Source: Echria macrotheca
Lineage: Eukaryota > Ascomycota > Sordariomycetes > Sordariales > Schizotheciaceae
Assembly (NCBI GenBank): GCA_030411725.1
Contig: MU839843.1
Span: 310,001-374,000, forward strand
Reading direction: 5' to 3'
DNA: 64,000 nucleotides
The translations under genes were made by a program, and so were the position numbers. This document shows positions 11,947-23,383 of this stretch, one piece after another; position 1 is the first letter of the stretch; every line of letters begins with the position of its first letter. The notes beneath the pieces were generated by a model. The model ran no database searches. It was not told the DNA's origin and was given only the letters and a program-made list of their open reading frames with translations.

Positions 11947-12453
11947 ATGTCGCGCCTCCTCCTCACCGCCCTCCGCCGCCGTCCCGGTCCCGGTCCCAGT
12001 CCCGGTCCTCTGATGAACCGACGACTCCCTCTCCCACAAATCTCCCTCCGGCAATCCAGCTCCTTCCTCCAGAACCAACCCGCCCCGCCCCGCCTCCCAG
12101 CCGACCAACAGGCCGAGTTCGAGCGGCTCCAGCGCGCCGCCGAGGCCAGCCTGTCGTCGCACAACGACATCCAGCCGGATGCCCCGCTGACGACGTCGCG
12201 ACACGTCACTACGCCCTCGTCGTCGTCGTCTTCGTCCCAAACTACTACGAATGCCCAGCGGACTGTCGCCAACGAGAGCGAGGGGACCGTTTCGGCCGGC
12301 ACGTTTAGCGGGGGCATGCGGCAGGGCGCGCCGCCCGAGTTCGAGGGCGACACGAACCCCAAGACGGGCGAGGTCGGTGGGCCGAAAAACGAGCCTCTGC
12401 GCTGGGGGAGCAGTGGTGATTGGAGTTATAACGGGCGGGTGACGGATTTCTGA
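11947..12453 (+). CDS. SDH8: Succinate dehydrogenase assembly factor 4, mitochondrial
   Basis: Single exon, 168 aa. The last about 45 residues carry the family signature FEGDTNPKTGEVGGPKNEPL followed by RWGSSGDWSYNGRVTDF at the extreme C-terminus (DUF1674/SDHAF4). The N-terminus is rich in Arg, Leu and Ser with no acidic residues for the first 35 or so, as expected for a mitochondrial presequence. The middle is Ser/Thr/Gln-rich linker. The family binds flavinated Sdh1 in the matrix, shields it from autooxidation and hands it to Sdh2 in complex II assembly. The start at 11947 is the ATG that begins the presequence. The protein is a little long for the family because of the linker. It converges with the RXT3 gene. 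Confidence 0.93.
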   Translation: MSRLLLTALRRRPGPGPSPGPLMNRRLPLPQISLRQSSSFLQNQPAPPRLPADQQAEFERLQRAAEASLSSHNDIQPDAPLTTSRHVTTPSSSSSSSQTTTNAQRTVANESEGTVSAGTFSGGMRQGAPPEFEGDTNPKTGEVGGPKNEPLRWGSSGDWSYNGRVTDF

Positions 12454-12804
12454 TGTTGTCGATATCGCTCGTCGGAGAATACCCGGCTCTCTTGGCAGAC
12501 GAAGAACATCAGGCGTGTAATACCACTGTAGACTAGATTTAGACTTTACGATACCAATGTCAATTACTCTCGCTGACTTTCAACTCCTGCCATTTACAGA
12601 TGCTCAACGGCTCCGACGCACATGTGCCGGCACAGCAGGTATCCCGCTTGCCCGACAAACATGAATACCACCGACCGTGCATATCGCTCTCGAGAAACGG
12701 GCACAGATCATGGACTTGCCGACTAATTACAACCCATACAGCAAATAAACTCGCCACGCGCAACCACGTCACACCTTTCCCGTACTCCGCTACAACCATG
12801 AGGC
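12454..12804. other. Convergent 3' intergenic region
   Basis: 351 bp between the stop codons of SDH8 and RXT3, expected to hold both 3' UTRs. No other signal seen. Confidence 0.5.
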
Positions 12805-15800
12805 TCAAACATCCTTGGTCGCTTCCCCCTCGCCGCCGCCGCCGCCCACAGGGGTGACATCCGCGGCCTCTTTCTCGGCCGTCGGCTCCTTCTCGGCTGC
12901 TTTTTCTTCCGAATTTTTCTCGCTCTTCTCCGCCGCAGGCTCGCGCGGCTCTTGCTCTGGCTTGTCGTCCATCTTGTTGGCCACGGCCTCCACAATTTTG
13001 TCCGTCCCTCCGCTTTCCGGTTGGCTGCTCTCCTTCGAACCATTCGCACCCGACACTTTCCCATTCACCGCCGGCTGGTTTTCCTTATCTCCCTCGCTCG
13101 GCGGCTTGCTCGACTGCTTCCACCATCCGCCAGATACCTCACCTGCCTTTTTTTCCCCGGCTGACTTGATGCTGTTCTCAGGCGTCTCCGCATCGTTCCT
13201 CGGACCACCAGCCCACGCTGGTCCGAGCTCGACCTCTTCCAATGCTTTGCGTATCCGCTCTCTCCTGGCCTTGCCGCGGAGTCTGTCCTGTGGCTGTCCC
13301 CCATTCCGGACGAAGCGAATCCCCAGAATCATGAAGCTGATGCCGTCGTGTACGGCTCGCTGCCACGACTCTTCGCCCTCGCCAACGGGACCACCGTACT
13401 CGCGGCTCTTGATACCGAACCGCGTCGTAGATGTGTATTTTTCTAGTGTGGGCAGTATCAGCAGCGTGACATGCAGGCCCTGGTTCTCCGGTACCATGAC
13501 AGGACCCGTCTTAGGTGGTTCGGTCAGTACGATCGCGTTTGGTTCGTGCCCACCGGTCACAAGGCCGTTTCTGGCACCTCCCCGGCGGCTGAGGGCATCC
13601 TTCACGTCGGATACATAGTATGGCTCGTCTAGCCCGAGCAGGTTGATGTCGACGTCCTCGGGCCACTCACCCCGGATCCATCCGGCGTGGATGCAGGCCG
13701 CAATGACATCCGAGTCGTCCGTGTACACGTCGGTTCCCCAGAGAGCCCTTCGAGCTGTGATCTCCTCCCTTGCCGCTGCAATCAAATGTTCCTTGCCAAT
13801 CTTAACCGTCAGGGTGCAGTTCTCCTTGTCCTTAATCAGGTCCCAGGGCAACGGCCTCGGGTTCGACTTGTAGCCGTACCTAGGCGGGCGTCCCGTCCGT
13901 GGATCTCGCTTGCGGGCAGGCGTGAGTATCGGATCGTAGATAACCTCGCCGAGATGGGCTCGGGGTCTATCGGCAACGCTATCCAGCACGGCTTTTGAGG
14001 ACACCACGTGTCTTGGTTTGGGAATGATAATCGGCGGAGGCGTGGGTAGAGGAGCCGGGGCAGCCTTGGATGACGATGGCGCGGCCGAACGAGGCACCGC
14101 ATGGTGATGTGTCGTCGGAAAATCTTTGGCGAATGCGGCCGTGGGAGACGGGATTGGCGTCACGCCCTTGACGCTCTTGAAAGGCGTGTTACCGGAGACG
14201 GCTGGAGAGTTCTGGTCAAGGTTATGGTGATGGTGGTGGTGGTGATGACTAAGACTGTTAGCACTGGAACGCAAAGTGGGCGGGAAAGACATACTGGTGG
14301 TGATGATGATTGTGGAGCTTGGGCTTCTTGGCACGGTTGACGGGGGTTAACCTGCCCGAGCTCTCTTCGTCCCTGATATCCTCATCCTTCTTCCTGCGCT
14401 TCCCACGGTTAGGCCCACTCTTAGCCACCTCGCCGCTGAGAGCCTCCTGCTGAGCGCCGTCCGAATCCTCGCGACGCATCAAACTGGCACCCACATACGC
14501 AAGAGGAACACCTGTCGGAATGGGACTTGCGATGTTGCCTACACCCGTGCCGATGCCCGAAAACATTCGGCCAAACTCGCTCTTGATCGCAGGCTCGCCA
14601 GCAGGGCCAGCGAGTTGTGGCTGGGCGCCTTGCACGGCTTGGGGAAGGGGAGAAATCCGGCCCTTCCGGTTGATTTCCTGGATTCCTAGCAACGAGTTCC
14701 GTTGGTGATTGTGAACCGTGGCCATGTCTTCCATACTGCGATTCCTGGGCGACTCATACAATGGCGGGCCTCCACCATAAGCAACTGATGGAGGGGGCAC
14801 GGGCGCCTCTTCACGGGTTCGAGGCAGCGGCGGCTGCTGGTGTGGCTCGCGACGGTCCATATTCAGTATGGGTATCCTACCACGGTCGGGAGAGTCGTAC
14901 GCCGGCCCGTGGGGCGGCATCGGGGGAGGAATACCGTGTTGATGGGACGGGTGATGCTGGGGATGCGCCGGGGGCGGCCGCTCGGCCGGAGGTGGACCGT
15001 ACGTCGAGTGTCCGTTGTAGTGTGCGCCCGAGACTGGCGGATACTCCCGGTGTCCAGGATGGGCAGTCGGGTCATACGGCACCGGTCGTGAGGGCTCATA
15101 TCCCGGTCTCGCCCAGTGCGGCGGCTGTTCTCTGGGGTCTGGGGGACGGCCATATGCAGGAGCCCTTTGATCTAGCGTCCTCGCGTAATCCGACAGGGAA
15201 TGCTGTCTCGAGGGGTCGCTTCCTGATATTGTCCTCTCGCGGCGTTCCCTTTCGCGGGCCTCCATCTCGCGATCCTGCCGCTCCCTCTCTTGCCGCTCCC
15301 TGTCCATCATGTACGCGTCTTCGTACTTCACCCGGATGGGCCCCTCTGGGTTGTACTCCTCCCTGTGCCGGGGCATTTCTTCCCTACGAGTATTGTACAT
15401 CTCCGGCGGTGGGGGCCTGTTCATCTCCATCGGCCTTGGAGGGCCAACGTTCGGAAACGTCTTGGGCTGGCTACTCGGTCGGGGCGGCATCGCATTTCCC
15501 ATACGCGCTTGTTCCCTCGCTTGCTCGGCAGCGGTCATCGGAGGCCCTCCTTGCGGATAGCCCTGCGGTGTCCCATATCGCTGGACCTCATGCGGTTGGT
15601 AGGCACCCGACGGCGAGGCCGCCGTGTTGACCCTTGGATCGCGAGCATCGTAGAGCCTACTGCGTTCTGGCGTCCGTGGTCGTCGGTAAGGGGGATAGTC
15701 TGGTGGGGCCGCTGAGTGCATCCGAGGAGAGGCATGTATAGGCTGGTTGTACGAAGGCCCGGAAACGTTGGACGGCGGCGCGGGAGGATACTGAGCCGGA

Positions 15801-16366
15801 GGGGGTGGAGGTTCCCTTGCCGGGGGAGGGCCGCCGAGCATCGACGAAATCGACATGGTGCTACCTGATGATCCCGTTCTCGGCAGCGAATCGAGGGCAG
15901 GCAGTTCGCGTCCTCCTCGGGGGAAGGCCGATGGCGGCCCAACCGAGACGGGCGGGGGCCTCGGCTGTGGTAGGCCGTATGGCCCGCCCAGCTGGTGCGT
16001 GGCTGGTCCTGGGCCTTGTTGAGAGTGCTGCTGCGGTGGCGACGAGGGTGGCGGCATTCCGCGATTCATTGGCGGCCCCGATGTTATAGAGGAAGCGCTC
16101 TGGTGTCTCGAGTGTGTCGAAGGTGGCATGGATCCGGGCTCGGCAGGATACGGTCGAGACTGAGGATAGTAAGGTGCCGGGTCCGACGGCTTTCGCGCGT
16201 GGTGATCCGAGTAGTGCGGAGGACCGTTGGGCGGGGCATGCGGCGCGGCGTTCGAGTACGGCTGCTGCGAGGACGGTTGGGTCGGTGGGAAACTCGGGCG
16301 GCCAAAGGGCGAGGCAGCGTTCCGCGAAAACGGAAGCTGAGGCGGTGGTTGCTGTCTGGGATCCAT
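12805..16366 (-). CDS. RXT3: Rxt3-domain protein, histone deacetylase complex subunit
   Basis: Exons 14295-16366 and 12805-14248 (intron 14249-14294, 46 bp, GTATGT...CTAAC...CTTAG) give 1171 aa. The first about 690 residues are Pro/Gln/Arg-rich and look disordered. They include an RE/RD-rich stretch (DRERQERERQDREMEARERE) near 355-375. The Rxt3 domain lies at about 780-1005: LGEVIYDPILTPARKRDP, NPRPLPWDLI, ALWGTDVYTDDSDVIAACIH, GWIRGEWPEDVD, and a C-terminal strand TTRFGIKSREYGGP. The rest is a charged Glu/Lys/Ala tail. In yeast Rxt3 is a subunit of the large Rpd3 deacetylase complex, so a nuclear co-repressor role is likely. The splice joins two poly-His-coding stretches into one run of about 13 His interrupted by little else. 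The 16366 ATG is well placed. Confidence 0.9.
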
Positions 16367-17521
16367 CGCGTTCGAAACCGAGACGAGGATTGCCGAGTTT
16401 TCTGCGCCTCGAGACTCGACCCCGTCGGAGAAGGCCGCCTTCGGGCGCTCGACGACAAAGCGGCAGCGGGCCTGGTCGTCGGTGTCACGGGCGGGTTGGG
16501 AGCGCAGTCGGGCGCGGGATCGATGGTGTTGTTGGGGAATAAATTTTGCGTTGACCTCTTTTTGCTCTGGACTGGGTTTGTCTGGGGATGGCGCTGCGTG
16601 ACCACCCGACGTGCAGCCTTAGCTCCTCACTTTCTGCACCTCCCTGCCCAGCTTCGGTGGCCCGAGCTGGCCACACAGCGGTCCGTTCTGATTGGCAGCA
16701 CGCGCGAGCGGAGCGGGATGTTCACCTCGACGGATCCCTGAATGGCTGCTGGCTTGGCACCAACACGTCTCGTTTGTTTGAAAGCTGGAACTGCGTTATC
16801 AGCGAGATGCCGCCATCGATAAGACATTTTTAGCAGGAGACATTACATTTACTTCCCCTTTGCATCGAATTACCTCAGATAGACACACCATGGAAGGCCA
16901 CCCTCGAGCGCGTCGGACCAGATCAAGGACCGGCCGCACAATGATTCAAGTGCAGAAAGAGCCGACGGACAGGGATGGGGGGCTGGCGTTAGCGGAGTTT
17001 AGGAGGCCGGGAGTGCCCTGATGACGGGATGGCTGGCCGAAGATGGCTGGCTGGCTGATGATTGCAACAGCTTGTGCGACCGCTTCTTTTTGATCCCGTT
17101 TCCCATGGGCGGATGTGGATGCTCGCATTCCATTTAAATTAGCACCCCGACAAGACAACAACAGCAACACAGCAACGACGACATCTGCCTTGGCCAAAAT
17201 ACGACAGACGAACCAACATCTGCGCCATGCAGCGCTCCCGCACAAACCGGGCAATCATGGCTGCGACTGGGTGGACCGACGGGCACAAATGCAAGCAGAA
17301 GTGCACAAGCAGGCGCGTCATCAGCGGTGCGAAGCTGGGATGGAGAAAGCTAGCGATGCACGACGGCGACAAAATGAGGGGTTTGGGAGGCCAACAAGCA
17401 GCTTTTTGCTTGTGATGCCGACCGACTCTGACGACTCGGCCTTGGCACTTCTCTAGGCATTCCACGCTGACTCTTATTACAACTACCAGTACTCCGTACA
17501 AAAATATACACGATTTGCTCA
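16367..17521. other. Intergenic region
   Basis: About 1.15 kb between two minus-strand genes. It should contain the RXT3 promoter and the 3' UTR of the gene at 17522. The small open frames here have no recognisable protein content. Confidence 0.45.
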
Positions 17522-18560
17522 TCACAAGGTCATCGCCCACGAGACAACCAAACTCAACGACAGCCACGCCGGCGTCGGCCGCCACGATCCGCTCCCAAGA
17601 CCAACACCGCCGACGTTCGTCTTGCCGTTGCCCGCCGCCGCCCTGACGCAAGCAAGATGCGAGACGGTATCGCCCCCAGGCCCTCCCAGCGCCGACACGG
17701 AAGAGCCGCTATACCTCCACGACAGCACGACCGGGAAGACCCACGTGCTCACCTCGTTGAGAGCCGTCGAGTTGCCCTTGTCGAGCGGCAGCGTCGCAGC
17801 CGCGAAGAACGGGCCGTCCGCGATCAAGCCTCCGATAGCTATCCGTCGCATCTTATCAGCAAGGCGCCCCGATCGATGTTGTGTCACTGTCCAACAAAAA
17901 CAAGAGATGAAACCTACTCTGTGGAAGATTCGACGCGCTCGTGACCCCGTCGGTGCCATTCGCCAGCAGCGTCGCACAGCTCAGCGGCATCGTCTGATTC
18001 TGGCAGAACCCCGCCGAGTTGAAGCCCGCCTCCATCTCGGCGATACAGTCTGGGGACAGGAGCCCGCTGCACGAGCCGGACGCATCCGAGGTCGCCGCCG
18101 CGCCCGACAGCGCCGCGCTCGACAGGCCCATAGCCCAGATGGCCGAGCAGACCGACCAGCTGTCGGTATTTGGGTTGCTACCGAGGTTGTTGGCAATCTT
18201 GGCGGGCGGTGTGAGCGACAGAACCGCCGTGTCAAACACCTTGGAGCCGCCTTGGCTGTCGGGGCTGTTGCTCGGGATGGCGACGTCACCGGTCACGCCG
18301 ACCACCAGCCGCCACCCGTCGAGGCTGAAGTCCTGTGTTGCTGCTGTGCCATTGTTACCCGGGGCGGCGGTGATGTCGAAGCCCGGGACGGCGACCGACT
18401 GGACGGCGTTGGTTTTTGAGGTGGCCTTGCGGAAGTCGTCTGGTGAGTAGCCGTAGGGGTATGTGTCGCCGATGAGGTACTGCTGCTGCGCGAAGGGGGT
18501 GGCCAGCGCCGCCCCGCACGCCAACGAGACTAACAGTCCAAGTCTACCGTGAACCACCAT
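17522..18560 (-). CDS. Secreted, probably GPI-anchored protein of unknown function
   Basis: Exons 17918-18560 and 17522-17838 (79-bp intron ending GGATAG, the acceptor that keeps frame) give 319 aa. The first about 20 residues form a signal peptide (LGLLVSLACGAALA, cleavage likely before TPFAQQQ). The body has several N-glycosylation sequons (NNGT, NQT, NGT, NST) and about six Cys spaced as if for disulphides (SVCSAIW, GSCSGLLSPDC, FCQNQTMPLSC, HLACV). The C-terminus is Gly/Ser-rich and ends in a short hydrophobic tail (AWLSLSLVVSWAMTL) without basic residues, as in GPI precursors. I do not recognise a catalytic domain. Fungal cell-wall or surface proteins look like this. The start is the ATG at 18560; an in-frame TTG upstream is unlikely. 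Confidence 0.78.
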
Positions 18561-19736
18561 GGTGTGTAGTGACAAAACTCAAAAGTCCGGTTCTCCCTCC
18601 GGTGTGCTGTGTGTGTAAGTCGTGTTTAACGTAGAGTGGAGCAGATCAGATCCCGCTCCCGTCGGTAAAATGTCTTGGCGGAGCATTTGTAAATCCTCAG
18701 GGAAGACAAGAGACGACGGGACGAATCTCATATTTAGTAGTTCACGCGTTGCAACAAAATCCTTGTCTTACTTCGTTTTGTGATGCAAAGGTTTGGGAAA
18801 GTGTGCGCGGTGTTCCAAAACCTGGATGACACAGATGATCGATCCAAGGTGCATGTGGTGGTGGTGGCCCGGGTCCCGGGCCGGGGGTCGGATTCGGAGT
18901 GGTTAGAAGAAGGTTTGCATGAGCCGCGCTATGGTCCCGTCGGTCCTTGTTCGATATGAAAGTCAGCCGCACTGGGACGCAAAGATCCGGGAAGTTGGGC
19001 TCCTGTTTGGTGGTGGTCTCTGGAAATGGGCCGGGGGATCGACGGCACATCTCTCTGAAACGGTTTGCTCTGAGCTGGGTTGGTATCCCCGGGCAGATGC
19101 CGTGGATCCGTATTCCTCACGCTCTCATTAACTTTAAACTTGGAGCCGAGTTAGCCGCGGTCGACGTGTGTATTCATGGATAGTTAATAAGAATTCCATC
19201 GATTATAGAGAGGGTACATAGGCAAGGTATCTATCCAGAAATACGGAGAGCTTGGCGTTTGCTACCAAACTAAGTAGACTTACATCACAAAATGCAGTTC
19301 CATGATCATATCGCCCTACGATCGGTCACCCAAGGCGTCAACATGTACATGGAACTTCAAGGAACTTGAGGATTCCTCAAGCTGTGTGGTTATTTGCGAC
19401 GTCCCCCTGCTGACATGTATTCCGCCATTCCCATCAATAACCTCCAAATCCCCTGGCCAAAACGCCCCGTATCCGCCTCACCATATAAACGCACTAATTC
19501 ATAGTTAATAACTCCAATAACCACTAACCACAAAAATCGATACCAATGCCCATCTCACGTAGATGCCAAACACATGCCCCATTTCCGCCACTCTTAGGTA
19601 AGTACCTCCTTACCTGTGTGTGGCGAAGCATCACATGCCAACAACCACCCATCACGCTAACTAAGGTGAGCTAAGAAGCTAAGAATATAACCCAAAACAA
19701 GCCAGAACGAAAATAACAACCAGCACAGAGAAAAAA
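18561..19736. other. Intergenic region
   Basis: About 1.2 kb from the start of the GPI-protein gene to the tRNA. No coding signal. The part from about 19190 is more A+T-rich. It should hold the promoter of the minus-strand gene. Confidence 0.45.
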
Positions 19737-19909
19737 GACGAGGTGGCCGAGTGGTCAAAGGCGCCGGGTTGTTACAGTAATGTTTACTAGGGGTTTAAAA
19801 GGCACAGCGCCTAGGACTCCCCCGAGGGATTCCCCCCAGGGAGTCCCCCCCAAGGAAGTAACCCCCGGTCCCAGCAATGGGTGCGCGAGTTCGAATCTCG
19901 CCCTTGTCA
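19737..19909 (+). tRNA. Class II (Leu/Ser-type) tRNA gene with an 88-bp insert in the anticodon loop
   Basis: The acceptor arms GACGAGG and CCTTGTC pair over 7 bp with one G-T. The D arm is GCC/GGC around GAGTGGTCAAA. The anticodon stem CCGGG (19764-19768) pairs with CCCGG (19864-19868). A long variable arm CCCA-gcaa-TGGG and the T arm GCGAG-TTCGAAT-CTCGC complete the fold. Taking the usual eukaryotic intron site after position 37, the intron would be 19775-19862 and the mature tRNA 85 nt. The discriminator is A, as in tRNA-Leu. By position the anticodon is GTT, which does not fit Leu or Ser, so the identity is unresolved. The insert holds the hairpins GGACTCCC/GGGAGTCC and AGGC/GCCT, and its ends GTTAC/GTAAC can pair across the loop. 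It contains no TTTT. It may be an unusual intron or an insertion that has silenced the gene. Confidence 0.65.
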
Positions 19910-19914
19910 TTATA

Positions 19915-19922
19915 TTTTTTTT
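19915..19922 (+). terminator. RNA polymerase III T-run terminator
   Basis: Eight consecutive T residues begin 6 bp after the tRNA discriminator base, a normal Pol III stop. This supports an originally functional Pol III unit. Confidence 0.75.
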
Positions 19923-20132
19923 CGGACATCAAAGATTCCTGGGATATTCTGCTCTCTTTTTTTCCTTGTTTGCTGTTTTTACGGTGTGATCATGATCGTG
20001 TATGTGGATGGCATGGGTTGCCCCTTTCGCACTTGAGTCTTCCCATGTACCTAATATGCAACAATCTCCTCTGAACCATCAATGTCCACGCAAACGCCTT
20101 GAACACCACACTACTCATCACCAAAGAAAACC

Positions 20133-21527
20133 TCAGCTCGCCTCAATCCTCCTACAATAATCCCTGCCCCTCTCCACCTGCCACTCACACAGCCAAACCT
20201 CCATCACCATGCCCACAAACCCAGCGACACAGATCCCGCCGCTGTCGCTGACCGACGTCGCCCCCAAGCTGAACTCGCGATCCTCAACCGGAACGTGCTC
20301 CATAATCTCGGCAAAGGTATTGACATACACGGCGCCGCCCAGGAGCCCCTCCCAAAAGATAATCCCAAATACGAGATACACCGACGGAATGAAATTAAGC
20401 AGCGCGTGCATCGTTAGCAGCACCAAATTGCCCACCTGCAGCAGCGAGGGCAGATATAAATGGTGAATCCGAATAAACGGCGACGACGAGCGGGATACAA
20501 ACACACCCAGCTGATAGAGAAATCCGTAAAACGGATAGAAAGACCGGAACTCGGAAAAGGGCGACTGCTCGAGCGGAAACAGTAATGTCGGAGCTACTCC
20601 CTGGTTGATAGTATACTCGGCGATATACACCAACAGCAGCGGCAGCATATACGGGAAAAACAACGACCTCGCCCGCCGCAGGTTAGCGAGGAACGACCCC
20701 TTCCCCTCCCCCGTGGCGGCGGCGGCGACATGGTGCGAGTACGCAGTCGAAGCCACACCCGGACCAGGCGCAAGCAGACTCGCCGCCGCCGCATCGGTCG
20801 AGACATCCGCAAAATCGTCGTTGCCGCCGCCATTCTCCTCGGCGTCCGTCTCAGGCAGCGGCTCATACTCCTTCCTCCCGCGCCGCCGGAGCGGGCCGCG
20901 CGGCAGTATGACAAAAAAGCTAACCAGCATGACGACCGGCAGACAGGCCGAGACCAACAAGCTAGCCTTGACAGACAACCCGATCCAGTCCGTCATCAGC
21001 ACGTACAGCCCGGCCCCGACGAGCCCCGCGCCGCCGGTGCCGCTGCCCCAGGCCGCGAGGCTCATGTGGCCGTAGTAGTGCGTCAGCCCGAGAAAGCTCA
21101 GCTCGCCGCCGCCGCTGCTCAGACTGGCGAGCACGACGCCGACCAGCTTCACCGAGACGGACTGCGACGCGGGCGTGAGCGCGACGAGGCCCATGCCCGC
21201 TGAGGACAATGCGACGAACGCGAGGATGCGCGTGCCGTAGGGGATGCGATGAATAAAATACGGCGCGACGAGCTTGGTCAGGAACGAGGGCATCACGTCG
21301 GCAAGAAGAACAACGCCCTTGGGCACGTTGCCGACGAGGTCCTGCGCCGCCGAGAGGATGATGACGTAGATTACATTGTTGATGAGGCCGAAGAGCCAGA
21401 AGGCTATGAGCACTGCTGTGTCGGCGCCGTGGAAGAGGGAGGCGAGGCGGGCGCGGAATATCGCCCAGGATGACGACGGTGAGCCGGGGAGTGGTAGAAG
21501 GCCGGAGGAGGACGGTGAGCGGTTCAT
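20133..21527 (-). CDS. BTN1: Battenin-like protein Btn1 (CLN3 family)
   Basis: Single exon, 464 aa, with about 10-11 hydrophobic segments. Family blocks are clear: FWLFGLINNVIYVIILSAA, then DLVGNVPKGVVLLADVMPSF, GVVLASLSSGGGELSFLGL, THYYGHMSLAAWGSGTGGAG, AEYTINQGVAPTLLFP, FYPFYGFLYQLGVFVSRSS and FWEGLLGGAVYVNTF. A soluble loop at about 235-310 is acidic and Ala-rich. CLN3/Btn1 proteins lie in vacuolar (lysosomal) membranes and affect vacuolar pH and amino acid, notably arginine, handling. The start at 21527 gives the usual fungal N-terminus; the frame is open a further 48 codons upstream but without family similarity there. The length matches the family. Confidence 0.94.
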   Translation of the reverse strand: MNRSPSSSGLLPLPGSPSSSWAIFRARLASLFHGADTAVLIAFWLFGLINNVIYVIILSAAQDLVGNVPKGVVLLADVMPSFLTKLVAPYFIHRIPYGTRILAFVALSSAGMGLVALTPASQSVSVKLVGVVLASLSSGGGELSFLGLTHYYGHMSLAAWGSGTGGAGLVGAGLYVLMTDWIGLSVKASLLVSACLPVVMLVSFFVILPRGPLRRRGRKEYEPLPETDAEENGGGNDDFADVSTDAAAASLLAPGPGVASTAYSHHVAAAATGEGKGSFLANLRRARSLFFPYMLPLLLVYIAEYTINQGVAPTLLFPLEQSPFSEFRSFYPFYGFLYQLGVFVSRSSSPFIRIHHLYLPSLLQVGNLVLLTMHALLNFIPSVYLVFGIIFWEGLLGGAVYVNTFAEIMEHVPVEDREFSLGATSVSDSGGICVAGFVGMVMEVWLCEWQVERGRDYCRRIEAS

Positions 21528-21887
21528 GGTCGCATGTTGCAGATGCCGCCGAGGCGTCACCCATACACAGTAAGTTTGTTGAACTAAAGATAGTTCGTTG
21601 GAGTTGTTTCGGAAGTTGTCGAGGATGACGTGGATCGGGAAGTTGCGGCAGGCAGCCAGCAGGCACCCCACATGGCCCCTGCAGCGTCTCCCGTGCAGGG
21701 GTCACCGGGACACTCCGACACTCTTGGCAGATTGACAGGGATGCGTTAGGCAGATCCGAACCCTAACCCGGATTCTTAAATTGATCGCCGCATAAACAGC
21801 ACAATTACCCAGGTATCTACAACGCCAAATACTGTCTAGAGCCAGACTATGAAAGACCGTGGTCGCCGAAGGCGAGAGTAGCATATT
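21528..21887. other. Intergenic region
   Basis: 360 bp between BTN1 and the esterase gene on the same strand, likely the BTN1 promoter and the neighbour's 3' UTR. Nothing else seen. Confidence 0.45.
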
Positions 21888-23383
21888 TCAGGAGCCAAGT
21901 TTCTGAACCCTCATGCTCCGACCTTCCCGGATCAGATCGGCCGCCAACCGCCCAATATCGCCGACAGCGCGCGACCCCACCGTGAACGGCGTGGAAAACA
22001 GACGATCCCGACACCCAACCCCTGGCGAAACATTCTCTTTGTCCACACACGGCGCCGCCATGTTGATATATCCCTCTCCAAACGCCATAGCACCAAGCCC
22101 ATTTGCGTCTCGCAACCCAGCGTCGCGAAGCTGCAAATCAGCCATAAGAGTGAGGATATACTCGGGCATGTCAAAAAGGAAGCCTTCTCTCGACAGACCC
22201 GTCTCTTCTTCTACCATCTCATGCGCCTCCCCGGCGGTGTTTTCCCGCGCCCGTATTTTTGTCCCCCGCGGTCGTGGTATCCCTTTCGCAGCTTTCTCCG
22301 CCTCCGCCGTAAGCCTCTCAAAGAAGTAGGCAAGGAACTCGCCATCGGGAATCGGTTCCTCGGCCGGCGGGAAAGAGACCGAAGAACCGGCCTCAGGTTG
22401 ACCTCCGCTAATCCACGTGGCCATGTTATTGTACAAGTTCCGGTTCCACTGGCCCGTCAGCAAGAATGAGTTGCGCATCTGCTCTGCCGGTGAGTGGACT
22501 GCCGCCAGATGTGGACGCGATGTTTGCCATGCTGGTGTGATGGATGGATCCAAAACGCGTGGGACGAGGATGCGGAATATCCCGGCCTTGTTAGTTTCCA
22601 AACTGTGTCGGTATAGACGCTCGGCTTGGTCAAAGATGTCTTGCGTCATGTTGTCGATCACCGGCCGGGAGATGTCCAAGGGCAGGCTGGCCAGAGTCCA
22701 GATGTCCCATGTGCCGAGGGCGAATATAAACAATGTCTCCTTCGGGCTACTCTGTGATTCCTCGGAGGCCAGGAAGCTGGTGACCTGTTGCGCCAGATCG
22801 GGAACTCGTCGGTTCAGCGGAAACAGGTCGGATTGGAATGTGTAATCCTCGCCCGGCCCGGTACGGTTCGCTGTCAGGTTGGCGATTTGATCGAGGGCCT
22901 CTGCGTAAAACTTGTGTGATTCTAACGTGAGGGTCTCGTGACCACGCGGAACGAAGGACATGTACGGGGAGCAGTTGAGCTAGTATTGTTAGTCGTGCAC
23001 TGGTTCAGGGGTTTTGGCCGGCCCACATCGCGGCATAATATGTCTGTCCAGCTATCACCCCCTTCGCCTGTCCATGAGGGCGTCGCAACGTCTTGTCCCC
23101 CAAATGCGACAATCCTCAAGTTCCCACCCGGATCGAGGCCCTGTTCCAAATCCGTCTCATATTCGGCCGACCCCGGGTCTGTGTCAGTCCCGTATCCTGT
23201 TAAAGGCCAAATAACTCGGGTTATACCAAACGGCACGGGTGAAATCTCGTACAGAGCGAGTCGACCGAGAATCGAGATAGACAGGCAAGCTGCGAGATAG
23301 AAGATAATTTTTGGTCCGCCGCGAAGAACACGCTTCGAGAAGAATGACAACAGCATGTGTCGAAAGGGGGATTTGGTGCCCAT
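21888..23383 (-). CDS. Membrane-anchored GDSL/SGNH-type esterase-like protein
   Basis: Exons 23027-23383 and 21888-22979 give 482 aa. The 47-bp intron (GTGGGC...GACTAAC...ACTAG) was chosen because it joins WTDILCRD to LNCSPYMSF in frame, as in related fungal proteins. A basic N-terminus and one membrane segment (IIFYLAACLSISILG, about 27-42) suggest a type II or signal-anchor protein with a lumenal body. LRIVAFGGQDVATP is the block I region. The FALGTWDIW and VLDPSITPAW regions are typical of this group, and the N-linked sequons NLT, NRT and NMT are present. The catalytic Ser of a standard GDS block is not obvious (GGQD), so activity is uncertain. The start is the ATG at 23383. Confidence 0.75.

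Noticed and set aside
19775..19862. Group I or group II intron in the tRNA
   Set aside because: The insert is far too short for a catalytic core and shows no P, Q, R, S or domain V/VI-like elements.
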